A DNA stretch of 46,684 nt from positions 1 through 46,684 of IMG/VR virus record IMGVR_UViG_3300003324_000105. One strand, written 5' to 3'. Below, one piece after another: positions 39,962 to 46,417 of the stretch. How positions within the stretch are numbered: position 1 is the stretch's first letter; the number at the start of each line of letters is the position of its first letter. Both the position numbers and the translations under genes were made by a program. The notes under the pieces were generated by a model. It saw only the letters and a list, made by a program, of their open reading frames with translations, was not told the origin of the DNA and did not search any database. The DNA is from a virus.

Positions 39962-40346
39962 AATCACCTGGCCTCGTGGATAACTCTCTTCGTTCTAACC
40001 AACTCTCTCGAACGAATCGGAGAGTATTAACTATCTGTGTTCTACGGCGGAGTCCGAGCCAGGGCCAAAGAAGGCAAGCGACCTGTTGCGGTTTCTCAAA
40101 GCCATTAACACTCACTTGCCACCAAGGTTTCTTGCCGAGTCTGCTAGTGTTAACTCGAGGACCATAAACAACCCCTAGTTGAATGATAGAGTGCCACTTA
40201 CGGATGACGTCCTCATCAGTCATGTTGATTATGGCTTGAGCATAAGTGTACCCTTCACCAACAGGCTTTATTCCGAAGTACCCCTCACCCTCGAACAGAC
40301 CGGCTGCCCAGGCCAGTGACTCTTTATCCGTAACCAAACTCGTCAT
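39939..40346 (-). CDS. LAGLIDADG-type homing endonuclease (single motif)
   Basis: The 135-aa product has LAWAAGLFEGEGYF (residues 11-24), the LAGLIDADG helix with its terminal acidic residue (E19/E21 region). Downstream, YAQAIINMTDEDVIRKWHSI and GRRTQ-like basic parts match small single-motif enzymes that act as dimers. No intron or intein is evident nearby, so it is free-standing. ATG 40346 has AAAGGAG about 12 bases upstream, and the gene overlaps the HNH gene by 23 bp. Confidence 0.82.
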   Translation of the reverse strand: MTSLVTDKESLAWAAGLFEGEGYFGIKPVGEGYTYAQAIINMTDEDVIRKWHSIIQLGVVYGPRVNTSRLGKKPWWQVSVNGFEKPQQVACLLWPWLGLRRRTQIVNTLRFVRESWLERRELSTRPGDYARQRMV

Positions 40347-40671
40347 CTATCGGTGATACTCCTTTCGCTGTTTGTTGATCCTTCTCCTTATGGCACGAGG
40401 CGCATAAATACTGGAGATTCACTGGATCGTTGTCCATTATATTCTTACTCACATGATCTACTTGAAGAGTGCCAATGCCAGGATAAACACCGCCATGAGC
40501 ATAGTCACTCCAGGCAGGATCAGGAGTGCGACCGCACCCGTCCGGTCCCTCTTCACCGGATGCCCGAAACCCGCATACAACGGGGGTGTTACGTGCTTCA
40601 AGGATTTTCCTCGCTCTCTTGCGTTGAGTCGAACGTGGGTCCTTCGGCTCTTTGACTGACATCTCAGTCAC
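40324..40671 (-). CDS. HNH endonuclease
   Basis: The 115-aa product has the HNH finger LQVDHVSKNIMDND...NLQYLCASCHKEKD (H73, N85 and H94), with CxxC-type zinc ligands at C90/C93 and earlier C33/C46. The basic N-terminus (STQRKRARKILEAR) could bind DNA. The start may be GTG 40671 or ATG 40662. It is next to the LAGLIDADG gene, a second mobile-type nuclease, and overlaps it. Confidence 0.85.
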   Translation of the reverse strand: MTEMSVKEPKDPRSTQRKRARKILEARNTPVVCGFRASGEEGPDGCGRTPDPAWSDYAHGGVYPGIGTLQVDHVSKNIMDNDPVNLQYLCASCHKEKDQQTAKGVSPIDDEFGYG

Positions 40672-40710
40672 GCCCCCCGAGTGAGGAACAGGTTGAATAT
40701 CACAGGAGAA

Positions 40711-40944
40711 CTACTTGTCAGCATGGTTGGTTCTCCATTTGAGAAGAGCAGACAGCCAGGCATCTCCTTCCTCTGTTCTGTCGTAGACCACTGTGATCGT
40801 GGCAAGGTTTGGTGGCTCAATCTCCGCCATGTGCTTATGTCTATGCTCACGGTAGAACGCCGTGATGTTCTCGTAACTTCTCAGATACGAGAATGACTCA
40901 CAGGTGGCACAGACAGCAAGATGCCGTTTCTCCTTATCGAGCAT
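40711..40944 (-). CDS. Hypothetical small early protein
   Basis: The 77-aa product has C12 and C15 (CATC) and several His in a REHRHKHMAE stretch, which could form a CCHH-like metal site. A beta segment ATITVVYDRTEEGDAW and a C-terminal helix follow. ATG 40944 overlaps the end of the small membrane protein 40934-41047. No family is recognised. Confidence 0.65.
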   Translation of the reverse strand: MLDKEKRHLAVCATCESFSYLRSYENITAFYREHRHKHMAEIEPPNLATITVVYDRTEEGDAWLSALLKWRTNHADK

Positions 40945-41047
40945 GACTTACAGCGACGTACATGAGCTGCTCGACAGCCAATATGCCGACAAAGCAGAAG
41001 AGCCAGAAGAATAGAACCTCAAACCGGCTCTTAGGTCTTTGACTCAC
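40934..41047 (-). CDS. Tiny single-span membrane protein
   Basis: The 37-aa product was read between larger genes. A short basic start (SQRPKSR) is followed by one membrane helix (FEVLFFWLFCFVGILAVEQL). GTG 41047 has AAGGGAG 11 bases upstream, overlaps the end of 41031-41273 by 17 bp, and its stop overlaps the next gene's start. Positive residues before the helix predict the N-terminus inside. The role is unknown. Confidence 0.5.
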   Translation of the reverse strand: MSQRPKSRFEVLFFWLFCFVGILAVEQLMYVAVSHAR

Positions 41048-41273
41048 GAGTAATTTCGCTCCCTTCTATGTTCTCAATCCAGAAGATCATGTGCTCCATG
41101 AATTGACGTCCAGAGAACACCTTACCGGACTCACTGGCTCGATAATCAGCCGAGTAGTTGGTTTCGATTTGATACCGTGGTCGATTGGTCTCATCAAACT
41201 CGAGGATCAGCTCTGTGCCGTCCTCGAGTTTGAGGGCCATCGACACGACGTGCCGCTTACTGATGAGCGTCAC
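41031..41273 (-). CDS. Hypothetical beta-rich early protein
   Basis: The 80-aa product begins at GTG 41273, overlapping the preceding stop as GTGA, with GGAAGAA close upstream. It is beta-rich (VSMALKLEDGTELILEFDET, YQIETNYSADY) with a C-terminal helix (FMEHMIFWIENIEG). A much longer frame to 41513 is the antiphase shadow of other genes and is rejected. No family is recognised. Confidence 0.65.
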   Translation of the reverse strand: MTLISKRHVVSMALKLEDGTELILEFDETNRPRYQIETNYSADYRASESGKVFSGRQFMEHMIFWIENIEGSEITRESKT

Positions 41274-41422
41274 TTGAATTTCTTCCAGTATTTCCGAGGA
41301 GCGGTAAACCACCCGAAGATGAGAAATGGACCGATCCTTAACTCGTGCCTGGTGAGGTAGTGGTACCCAGAGTCGGGACCCTTGAGCGCCACACCTTTGG
41401 GAGGACGTTTGATGTGAGTCAC
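41270..41422 (-). CDS. Small basic early protein
   Basis: The 50-aa product starts at GTG 41422, overlapping the previous stop as GTGA, with AAGGAG about 9 bases upstream. It ends in another GTGA overlap with the next gene. It is basic and aromatic: IKRPPKGVALKGPDSGYHYL, then GPFLIFGWFTAPRKYWKKFK. The double coupling is strong support that it is translated. The function is unknown. Confidence 0.65.
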   Translation of the reverse strand: MTHIKRPPKGVALKGPDSGYHYLTRHELRIGPFLIFGWFTAPRKYWKKFK

Positions 41423-41775
41423 ACACGCTCCTTGCAAGCAGAAGTGCACTCAGCTCCGAACTGGTGCATGTGGACGAACACGAGTGTATTGGGACCGTGC
41501 ATCCTACGCTCACGGCTACCGTTCACCCGAACAGCGCCCTCAGGCTCGTCGGGACGCTGGTAGATGTGCAGAGCGGCGTACACCGACTCTTCACCAGGTT
41601 GAGCCTGACCAGCAGATGGGTCGGTCACTGTGACCTTCTTGCTCTTGGCAGGCTTGGCACTCGTTGGCGACTGCGAGCAGCTTTCCCCGTTCGCCGCTTG
41701 CTCCTTGGCGAGCCGCTTGACGGCATCCGCCAAGCTCTCACCTTCCTGTAGCTGAATCTCAACCTCGCTGGACAT
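41419..41775 (-). CDS. Hypothetical early protein
   Basis: The 118-aa product has a helical start (ESLADAVKRLAKEQAANGES), a low-complexity Lys/Ser/Pro/Thr middle, and a beta-like C-terminal part (SVYAALHIYQRPDEPEGAVR, NTLVFVHMHQFGAECT). ATG 41775 overlaps the RHH stop as TAATG, and its own stop overlaps the next gene as GTGA. No family is recognised. Confidence 0.7.
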   Translation of the reverse strand: MSSEVEIQLQEGESLADAVKRLAKEQAANGESCSQSPTSAKPAKSKKVTVTDPSAGQAQPGEESVYAALHIYQRPDEPEGAVRVNGSRERRMHGPNTLVFVHMHQFGAECTSACKERV

Positions 41776-41981
41776 TACTTTGCTCCCTTCTTGATGAACT
41801 TGCTTATTAACTCTTCACGCCACGGCGCAAGCAGGTCCTCGATGTTATCTTCTGTGGCGTGGTTCTGAACGAACTCTTGGAGAGCTGTTTGGACGACAGC
41901 CGAGACTGACTTATCGTGAGGGTGGCACAGCTTCGCCAACGCCCACAAGTCATCCGGTATCGAGACCGACGTCTTTGCCAT
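41775..41981 (-). CDS. Ribbon-helix-helix protein
   Basis: The 68-aa product begins KTSVSIPDDLWALAKLCH, the beta strand plus first helix of an Arc/CopG-type fold, then SVSAVVQTALQEFVQNH as the second helix. A C-terminal tail (LAPWREELISKFIKKG) follows. It is a likely DNA-binding regulator or an antitoxin-like partner, the second RHH protein of this genome. It is coupled on both sides by TGATG/TAATG overlaps. Confidence 0.8.
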   Translation of the reverse strand: MAKTSVSIPDDLWALAKLCHPHDKSVSAVVQTALQEFVQNHATEDNIEDLLAPWREELISKFIKKGAK

Positions 41982-42142
41982 CAGACGATCCCCAACAGAG
42001 CGTGCTTCCAGTGAATCTCCGGCATAAGCTGCTCACACGTCAGCGACAAGCCAACGTAGCTACCCAACTCAATATCGTCGATTTCTTCCTGCATTGACTC
42101 TGTGATCTGGACAAACGACTCGGTATTCCAATCCCACACCAT
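41981..42142 (-). CDS. Small acidic protein between helicase and RHH gene
   Basis: The 53-aa product was read from the 160-bp gap after the helicase. It is acidic (TESMQEEIDDIELGSYVGLS) with one Cys and two Trp near the start. Both ends share a base with neighbours as TGATG, a coupling signal. A tiny acidic partner of the helicase or of the RHH protein is possible, but nothing proves it. Confidence 0.68.
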   Translation of the reverse strand: MVWDWNTESFVQITESMQEEIDDIELGSYVGLSLTCEQLMPEIHWKHALLGIV

Positions 42143-44034
42143 CAGATCAGCCCCTCGTTAAGAGCCTTTTTCAGCTCGTCCTTGCGAAACTCGCCAGCTT
42201 CGACGATGCCGTCGATCATGTTCTGCTTCTCTTCCAGCTTGAGAGCGATGAAACCATCGACAGTATCCTCAGCTTGGATGATGTGAATGGTGACAGCGTT
42301 CTTCTGACCCTGCCGATGGAGACGATCCTCAGCCTGCTCGTTGACGCCAGGGTTCCAGCCAAGATCGAGGAAGATGGCGTTCGAGCATGACTCCTGCAAG
42401 TTCAGACCGAGGCCCATCGCTGCGATGTTGCCCAGGACCACACGCAGCTTTGAGTGCGGATCGTTGAACTTCGCCTGAGTCTCGGCACGCCGCATGTCGT
42501 TCTGCCCGCCGATGATGTAGTCGACCTCGACTCCAGGATAGGCAGCCTTGATGCGCTCACCAAGAACCTTGAGTGGTTCGTTGTAGTTGCTGAACACAAG
42601 GCACTTCTCCTCGTTGTCCAGCAGTTCAGTGAGTACGTCCATCGCCTCATCCAGCTTGGCGCCCTCGGTGCAAGTTACCTGGTGAGTGTTGCCATCGACG
42701 TCCATGATCTTAACACCAGCCGGGTACAGAGCAAGCTGACGCAGACGAGTCAGTTGTGCCAGAATGCTGGTCGCCGAGATGAAGTCTGACTTCTGCTCGT
42801 CGAGCCAGATCATGAACGAGTCACGCATCTGATCGTAGATCGCTCGCTGCGCCTGACCGAGTTCGACGAACCGAACCTCACGCACCTTGTCGGGCATGTC
42901 GAGAAGAACCTCATCCTTGCGACGACGAATTACCATGTCCGAGACGTCACGAATGAGGTTGTTGTAGTTGACTGTCCCGTAGTACGAGCAGTACTCGTTC
43001 TGGAACCGCCACTTCTCCTTGAACTTGTCTTGGTACTTGCCTCGTAGCGACAGCATATGAAGCATCGCCCAGAGTTCCTCGGGACGGTTCATGATCGGAG
43101 TGCCAGTCATCGGCAGCACGAAGCCAGCCGACTCACAAAGCTGCTCGACCCTGGCGAACGTCGACGAGTCGTCGTTCTTAAACTTGTGAGCCTCATCCAA
43201 CACCACGACCGGCCACTCGTGCTCGAACAGTTCAGGAGTTACAGGGTTGCCCTTGCGATCACGAAGCTGCTCATACGCAACGATCAACACCATGCCGAAC
43301 TGGTGAGCAAGCTTGACGATGTTGTTTCGGACCTCGGGCGTGCCCTCGAGCTTGATAGTCTTACGGTCCGGCGACCACTTGCGGATTTCTCTCACAGTGG
43401 TTTCCTTGATCGAGTTCGGGCAGACCCACAGAACTGAGTTACCCTCAGGCAAAAGTGTGTTGACGTTTGGGCACTTGTCCCCGATGACGTCCATGTAGCT
43501 CGGCATTGTCTGGATGATGTCGAGGCTTGCTGTGGCCTCGAGCGTCTTGCCGAGACCCATCTGATCGGCAACGAGGACACCATGCAGGTCACTCTCGAAA
43601 CCGTTGACGACAAAGCGAGCAGCAGTCTCTTGGAACGGCCGAATGGCAGCCTTCCAGACCCAATCGTTCTCGTCCATGAGAGCGATCCACTTGGCCTCTG
43701 CCTCCTGTAGCCTGGTGGACGCTTGAAGCATTTCGACGGTCTCGCTGATCTGACCGTGAATGCTCTGCTTGACGGACTCAGCGTCACGAATCAAGCGCTC
43801 GATTTCCAGCCGCTCACTGTCAGCCTGACGGAGTTGGTTGTCGTAGCCAGCGAGTTGTGCGTTGATCGACTCGAGGAAATCTTCCTTCTGCTTCTTGACT
43901 TCCCGGTAGTGAGCGTTGAGTTGATCCAGCTTCGGCACAGCCGACTGGATGCGAGCCTCGAGTTCGCTGATTTTGCTCAGCAGTTCTTTGACCCGAGGAT
44001 CGTCGTAGAAATTGTCGGACGACATGGTACTCAC
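42142..44034 (-). CDS. SNF2-family helicase with N-terminal coiled coil
   Basis: The 630-aa product is a superfamily 2 ATPase of the SWI2/SNF2 kind. About residues 12-110 form a coiled coil (ISELEARIQSAVPKLDQLNA onward). Motif I is MGLGKT (159-164), motif II DEAH (280-283), then MTGTPIMNRPEELWAML, and motif VI QAEDRLHRQGQK (about 567-578). Such proteins translocate on duplex DNA and remodel complexes; phage ones may aid replication, recombination or defence evasion. GTG 44034 follows GGGAGC; ATG 44025 is possible. Its promoter is at 44083-44112. Confidence 0.9.
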   Translation of the reverse strand: MSTMSSDNFYDDPRVKELLSKISELEARIQSAVPKLDQLNAHYREVKKQKEDFLESINAQLAGYDNQLRQADSERLEIERLIRDAESVKQSIHGQISETVEMLQASTRLQEAEAKWIALMDENDWVWKAAIRPFQETAARFVVNGFESDLHGVLVADQMGLGKTLEATASLDIIQTMPSYMDVIGDKCPNVNTLLPEGNSVLWVCPNSIKETTVREIRKWSPDRKTIKLEGTPEVRNNIVKLAHQFGMVLIVAYEQLRDRKGNPVTPELFEHEWPVVVLDEAHKFKNDDSSTFARVEQLCESAGFVLPMTGTPIMNRPEELWAMLHMLSLRGKYQDKFKEKWRFQNEYCSYYGTVNYNNLIRDVSDMVIRRRKDEVLLDMPDKVREVRFVELGQAQRAIYDQMRDSFMIWLDEQKSDFISATSILAQLTRLRQLALYPAGVKIMDVDGNTHQVTCTEGAKLDEAMDVLTELLDNEEKCLVFSNYNEPLKVLGERIKAAYPGVEVDYIIGGQNDMRRAETQAKFNDPHSKLRVVLGNIAAMGLGLNLQESCSNAIFLDLGWNPGVNEQAEDRLHRQGQKNAVTIHIIQAEDTVDGFIALKLEEKQNMIDGIVEAGEFRKDELKKALNEGLI

Positions 44035-44082
44035 TTTCTGTTTGCTCCCTTCATTTGACACAGAACTCGCCGTGACTAAGAT

Positions 44083-44112
44083 AGTATACCATAGGCTCTA
44101 TGGTCTAGTCAA
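44083..44112 (-). promoter_or_regulatory. Leftward promoter of the SNF2 helicase operon
   Basis: Read leftward, TTGACT (44107-44112, extended as CTCCTTGAC) has an 18-base spacer to TATACT (44083-44088). The spacer is an almost perfect palindrome (ACCATAG-AGC-CTATGGT), with TGGTCTAG on the + strand at 44101-44108. It is the clearest example of the shared operator. Confidence 0.85.
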
Positions 44113-44164
44113 GGAGAAGTTCACAGCCGTCGACGAACCGATGCTCGCCGGCGACTGTGAGCCG

Positions 44165-44410
44165 CTACTTGTTCTTGGCGTGGAACTGGTCTGCTTCGAC
44201 TCCTCCCCCTGGTCGAGCCTTGTGTTCGACCTTTGTGGTCTCTCCGTTGTCCCACTCGAATGTGGTAGCTACAGGAAACTCATAGCACCACTGGTTGTGT
44301 GTCTTGCAGAAGTAGGCTCGGCATGGTTGCCTTGGCTTGATGCTCTCATACCGGAACTCGATGTCGCAGTCCTCGGTATGGTGGTCGAAGAACCCAGGCT
44401 TGAGACTCAT
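44165..44410 (-). CDS. Hypothetical Cys/His-rich early protein
   Basis: The 81-aa product has HHTEDC, CRAYFCKTHNQWC and other Cys/His, so it could bind zinc with CxxxCxxH..C ligands. The rest is mixed. ATG 44410 overlaps the previous stop as ATGA. It is the last gene of the unit from 45574 to 44165, before the helicase promoter. No family is recognised. Confidence 0.68.
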   Translation of the reverse strand: MSLKPGFFDHHTEDCDIEFRYESIKPRQPCRAYFCKTHNQWCYEFPVATTFEWDNGETTKVEHKARPGGGVEADQFHAKNK

Positions 44411-44718
44411 TCGTCGCAATCCGGGAGTCCTGTGTGAACATGACGGTAACCTCGAGGCGGAGCCTCACGGTCGGCGTCGAAAGTATTCGGACACCACACG
44501 AGCAGACCGTTGCACGACCCACACAGCTCGAACAAATCGAACTCACCTTCGGGCAGTGACCCCTCTTCCTCGATGAGGTCTGCCAGGTACTGCTCGAGGT
44601 CCTCGACCCGTTCCTTCATGCCGAGGACGTTCAGGACGTCTTGTCCGTCGAGAAGACCATCGGCCACACTGTTTAGCGTGACGTTTAAGTCCTCGTATTG
44701 CCTGAGTGTCAGGTCCAT
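44407..44718 (-). CDS. Hypothetical early protein with CGSC motif
   Basis: The 103-aa product begins MDLTLRQYEDLNVTLNSVAD, with a helical acidic centre (MKERVEDLEQYLADLIEEEG). LCGSCNGLLVWC then gives closely placed cysteines (C66, C69, C76) and a later C101, which could hold zinc. ATG 44718 shares a base with the previous stop (TAATG). No family is recognised. Confidence 0.68.
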   Translation of the reverse strand: MDLTLRQYEDLNVTLNSVADGLLDGQDVLNVLGMKERVEDLEQYLADLIEEEGSLPEGEFDLFELCGSCNGLLVWCPNTFDADREAPPRGYRHVHTGLPDCDE

Positions 44719-44906
44719 TACTTCACCAACTCCCATTCCTCCGGGGTGTAGTACCCCTCAGCCTGGTCGTCCTCCGTCAGAACGACAACTTCTTCGATGA
44801 CGAGACCATCGGGAATTTCAGTTACCGTGCCGAACTCCCACTCGCCGCAGACTTGTCGCTTGACACGGTCACCAACCTCGTAGGTCATGTCAGCCGCCAA
44901 CAACAT
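44718..44906 (-). CDS. Small beta-rich protein
   Basis: The 62-aa product has TYEVGDRVKRQVCGEWEFGT and VTEIPDGLVIEEVVVL, the shape of a small SH3-like or Tudor-like barrel with a Trp near the end (YYTPEEWELV). It starts at ATG 44906, sharing a base with the previous stop. It is likely to bind a protein or nucleic acid. The assignment rests only on strand pattern. Confidence 0.65.
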   Translation of the reverse strand: MLLAADMTYEVGDRVKRQVCGEWEFGTVTEIPDGLVIEEVVVLTEDDQAEGYYTPEEWELVK

Positions 44907-45112
44907 TACTTGCTCCCTTCGGGAAGTTCTCCGGTTGTGGATTGGTGCAGCCGCCCATCTGACATCTGATAGAGGTAGAAGCCTCCCGACATGCCGATGA
45001 ACTTATGAGGAAAGCAGTTGCCTAGCAGAGCGACAACCACTTGACGGATACGGATGATGTTGGTGAGCAGCTCTGCTGTGCTCATGCTGTCCCAATCGAG
45101 CCCATCAACCAT
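44906..45112 (-). CDS. Hypothetical small early protein
   Basis: The 68-aa product has an N-terminal helix (STAELLTNIIRIRQVVVALL) and a short Gly/Tyr-rich beta end (GFYLYQMSDGRLHQ). ATG 45112 has AGAAGG 9 bases upstream and overlaps the previous stop by 8 bp; GTG 45118 is an alternative. No family is recognised. Confidence 0.65.
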   Translation of the reverse strand: MVDGLDWDSMSTAELLTNIIRIRQVVVALLGNCFPHKFIGMSGGFYLYQMSDGRLHQSTTGELPEGSK

Positions 45113-45308
45113 CGGCACTCGCCTTCTTCTGATTGGCTCGATCGGCCAACTTGTCCCCGAGGTTGATGAGCTTGGTTCGTGCCGTGTAGCGAGACTGTCC
45201 GTAGTCCCGCCGACAGAACCTGTAGTATCTGAGCAGGTCCTCCCAGATTTCGGCTACAGCAGGGTGCTGGTTGGCACGAGTGAACACTTCCCGCTTGTGA
45301 GGACTCAT
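45105..45308 (-). CDS. Hypothetical small basic early protein
   Basis: The 67-aa product is basic and helical (SPHKREVFTRANQHPAVAEI, LLRYYRFCRRDYGQSRYTAR). ATG 45308 shares a base with the previous stop (TGATG), which decides the start over the longer frame to 45386. It could bind nucleic acid, judging from charge. The family is not recognised. Confidence 0.65.
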   Translation of the reverse strand: MSPHKREVFTRANQHPAVAEIWEDLLRYYRFCRRDYGQSRYTARTKLINLGDKLADRANQKKASADG

Positions 45309-45574
45309 CAGACGAAGTTCCCGTCTCGCAAGGTCTGCGCCAGTCGGAACATGCCCATGATGATGTTCCACGCCGCATGATCCCACGTCGTGTCGAGGTA
45401 GACCTCCCGCTTGAGTGTCTTGATGAAATCTCTCATCGTTTCCGAAAGCTGGAGGTAGTTCTCAAACCGCTCGTCCGTGGTGGTAACCCACGTGCCGAAC
45501 TCCCACTCGCTGTTGCTGAGTGGCTTGGGTTGCGGCAGTTCACGTGAGTACGGCCCATACCAGTTGCTTGTCAT
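45308..45574 (-). CDS. Hypothetical early protein, first gene after promoter 45633
   Basis: The 88-aa product has an aromatic, Pro-rich start (NWYGPYSRELPQPKPLSNSE) and a helical remainder (FENYLQLSETMRDFIKTLKR). ATG 45574 is preceded by AAGGGAG at the usual distance and lies about 52 bases after the predicted transcript start. It heads the chain of small coupled genes down to 44165. No family is recognised. Confidence 0.68.
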   Translation of the reverse strand: MTSNWYGPYSRELPQPKPLSNSEWEFGTWVTTTDERFENYLQLSETMRDFIKTLKREVYLDTTWDHAAWNIIMGMFRLAQTLRDGNFV

Positions 45575-45632
45575 CTCTTACTCGCTCCCTTACTGAGTAC
45601 TCCAACAACGGACATGCGTATGTCCAGGTAGG

Positions 45633-45662
45633 GTTATAACATACCCTCTGGTCTAGTGTCAA
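45633..45662 (-). promoter_or_regulatory. Leftward promoter of the 45574-44165 unit
   Basis: Read leftward, TTGACA (45657-45662, extended as CTCCTTGAC) has an 18-base spacer to TATAAC (45633-45638). TGGTCTAG on the + strand at 45649-45656 directly abuts the -35. Half of the palindrome seen at 44083-44112 is kept. Confidence 0.8.
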
Positions 45663-45687
45663 GGAGCAATTTTTAGGAGCCATGCCT

Positions 45688-46308
45688 TCAACTTCCGTGT
45701 CGGTTCTCAAACGCTTCACCAAGCTCCACCATCTGTGCCGAGACCACCGGCCCGTACGCAGCTATCACGTCCGAGTCCTCGTCCCAAATGGGCGCAAGGA
45801 GGCATTGCTCTGTAGCTACAGCTAGGCGGCGGAGGAACTCAAGTGTGAACCTGAGCTTGGACTTCGTTTCGAGGACAGACATCGACCCTGCTAGGTGTTC
45901 GTGCTCAGGGTCACCGACGTAGACTCGATACCTCCACAAGTGAGCGAGCGCTCCCGACAAGTCTCGAATAGCATCTAGTCCTTTCCCTGGCTGCATGTTC
46001 TCCTCGGTAATCAGGCTCGCCCACCAACCTATAGGCCTCGACCCAGCCGGAGTGACAATGTTCACAACGCCTTCGTCTGTTGTCTCACCAATGGCAATGA
46101 ATGTAGCCTCACGGTCGTGTCGAAATGGTGTCTCAACCACACGACCTAGGTCCCTCAACTGCTTGACGAGTCTCCAGGCTGTTTGCTTGTGAACCCCAAA
46201 CTGCTCAGCGATTTGGTTGTAGGTCTTTGGCTGGGCGAGGAACTCCATGAGAGCGTAGAGTTGTCGCTCATTTCTGTCCCCGTCTTGGCGAGGAAGGGTT
46301 ACTGTCAT
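45688..46308 (-). CDS. Winged-helix regulator (MarR/IclR-like N-terminus)
   Basis: The 206-aa product has an N-terminal winged helix: RNERQLYALMEFLAQPKTYN, QIAEQFGVHKQTAWRLVKQL, then a beta wing with ATFIAIGE. A C-terminal part of about 120 residues, with no clear family, may sense a ligand or partner. The start is ATG 46308, since the upstream ATG at 46344 lies within the promoter spacer (46341-46357). It heads the leftward block just inside the right repeat, so it should be transcribed first from that end. Confidence 0.8.
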   Translation of the reverse strand: MTVTLPRQDGDRNERQLYALMEFLAQPKTYNQIAEQFGVHKQTAWRLVKQLRDLGRVVETPFRHDREATFIAIGETTDEGVVNIVTPAGSRPIGWWASLITEENMQPGKGLDAIRDLSGALAHLWRYRVYVGDPEHEHLAGSMSVLETKSKLRFTLEFLRRLAVATEQCLLAPIWDEDSDVIAAYGPVVSAQMVELGEAFENRHGS

Positions 46309-46334
46309 GCTCTTAGTGTCCTTGTCATACTCTG

Positions 46335-46363
46335 ATTGTACCATATACTCTGTTATGTGTCAA
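46335..46363 (-). promoter_or_regulatory. Leftward promoter of the winged-helix regulator
   Basis: Read leftward, TTGACA (46358-46363) has a 17-base spacer to TACAAT (46335-46340), near consensus. Transcription should begin near 46328, with a 20-base leader. It lacks TGGTCTAG, unlike most early promoters, so it may be unregulated by that element. It lies 55 bp from the right repeat. Confidence 0.8.
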
Positions 46364-46417
46364 GCAATAGCCAATAATTGCTCTGTATTACTCTAGGCAC
46401 TTTCTCATGCCTATCGA

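Noticed and set aside
45540-45722. A 60-aa leftward frame over the 45633-45662 promoter
   Set aside because: It contains a strong promoter in its middle and has no supporting start signal.
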